Program-made: the position numbers and the translations under genes | Part shown: positions 63,356 to 64,000 of the stretch, piece after piece | How the letters are laid out: each line of letters opens with the position of its first letter | Position numbering within the stretch: the stretch's first letter is position 1 | Assembly (NCBI RefSeq): GCF_009727055.1 | Contig: NC_052359.1 | Coordinates: forward strand, 19,656,167-19,720,166 | Origin: Benincasa hispida | Lineage: Eukaryota > Streptophyta > Magnoliopsida > Cucurbitales > Cucurbitaceae | Length of the DNA stretch: 64,000 bases | Direction of reading: 5' to 3' | Notes under the pieces: model-generated | Databases searched by the model: none | Seen by the model: only the letters and a program-made list of their open reading frames with translations | Told to the model about the DNA's origin: nothing

Positions 63356-63590
63356 TAAACTCAAGAATAACCTAGTTTTTCAAGAGGGCTAGTCTCTCCT
63401 TTAATTCCCCAAGGAAATTCCTTACAAAATACTTCACACCCTTTTTCTCAACCCACTCCCTCTATTTATACCCAAAAGCCCTAACAAGCACACTATTTAA
63501 TTACCAAAATGCCCCTTCTAATAACTATCCGAATATTTACTAATAATCCTACTATTTCCATAACTAGGGGTCTTACAGGATCTCCAAGGG
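63356..63590. other. Unassigned sequence between LINE pieces
   Basis: cctttaattccccaaggaaa and gtctta at the right edge (minus strand tgtaagacccctagttatgg) suggest an LTR-like start, and the block may be a small insertion. Only one end is recognisable. Confidence 0.35.
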
Positions 63591-64000
63591 ATTTATTTTT
63601 TTTTCGATGAGAAACATTCAATCATAATTCCATTGATATTATGAAATTACAAAAGGGAAAATGAACCATGAGAGATTACATATTGCTATTCCATTGAGCT
63701 ATAAGAGCAGTAAGATTGGAATCACGAAAATATGAAGTGGATTTACACCAAGACATAGATGTGTACAAACGATGGTAAAAAAAAAGGGTGAAGTCCGTTT
63801 CTTTATGTCGAAAGTGCGATGATTCCTTTCATTCCAAATGTGCCAAAAGAAATCTTTGATGATGAAGATTCATGAAACCTTTGATGATGAAGGTCCAAGG
63901 GATTTAAATAAACTTGATTGAATAGTTCTTGGCTAACCTCTCCCAGTCAGTGCATAATATTTAGCATCAATAAGCCTCTGCCATAAAGCATGCTCTTCAG
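63591..64000 (-). mobile_element. LINE 3' end and further LINE fragment
   Basis: A poly-T run (63597-63605) on the plus strand is a poly-A tail on the minus strand. Before it, the minus strand reads WHIWNERNHRTFDIKKRTSP, later LYTSMSWCKSTSYF and NLTALIAQWNSNM with a stop at 63676-63678, the C-terminus of a plant LINE ORF2. At the window edge (63930-64000) EEHALWQRLIDAKYYALTG is another LINE segment normally upstream of the block at 63350. Confidence 0.65.

Overview
This window is nuclear DNA of a flowering plant, most likely a eudicot. It is AT-rich, has spliced genes with GT-AG introns, plant gene families (LRRC40-like, class III peroxidase, villin, SYP3 syntaxin, PIP aquaporin) and dense nested plant transposons. 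A cucurbit origin is my impression only; nothing here proves it.

Only three apparently functional protein genes were found. The first (1328-1820, +) encodes a 59-residue single-pass membrane protein in two coding exons. The second (5659-6372, +) encodes a secreted 237-residue Gly/Pro/Arg-rich repeat protein with a four-Cys tail. The third (50400 to beyond 56448, +) is the 5' part of an LRRC40-like leucine-rich-repeat gene; 14 exons keep one frame over 361 codons.

The rest is mostly transposons. From left to right: a 22-bp repeat array; a LINE scrap; a 1.27-kb long-TIR foldback (MULE-like) element with a 10-bp target duplication; and a 16.6-kb Athila-type Ty3/gypsy element (7637-24235) with a perfect 5-bp duplication and broken gag-pol. 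Inside its 3' region sits a 6.7-kb CACTA element (15219-21902). It shows no transposase but carries exons of at least three unrelated host genes in one orientation: peroxidase, villin and SYP3 syntaxin. Next come a LINE RT scrap, a truncated copia element (about 26475-29560), and copia LTR pieces cut by a Del/Tekay-like solo LTR (30066-34952), which is itself cut by a 2.1-kb Athila-like solo LTR (31991-34134). A minus-strand copia element with long LTRs follows (36350-46287), then a mixed repeat zone to 50.3 kb. The last recognised exon of the LRR gene is followed by at least 7.5 kb without another one; this stretch holds a PIP aquaporin fragment, a 5.4-kb minus-strand copia element (57426-62827) and LINE pieces.

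Three 38-bp copies of the Nextera/Tn5 mosaic-end junction (13794, 20624, 31616) are library adapter left in the assembly, and two single N bases are present (760, 6615). Local structure at these sites should not be taken literally. The most interesting biology is the multi-gene-capturing CACTA element nested in the Athila element.
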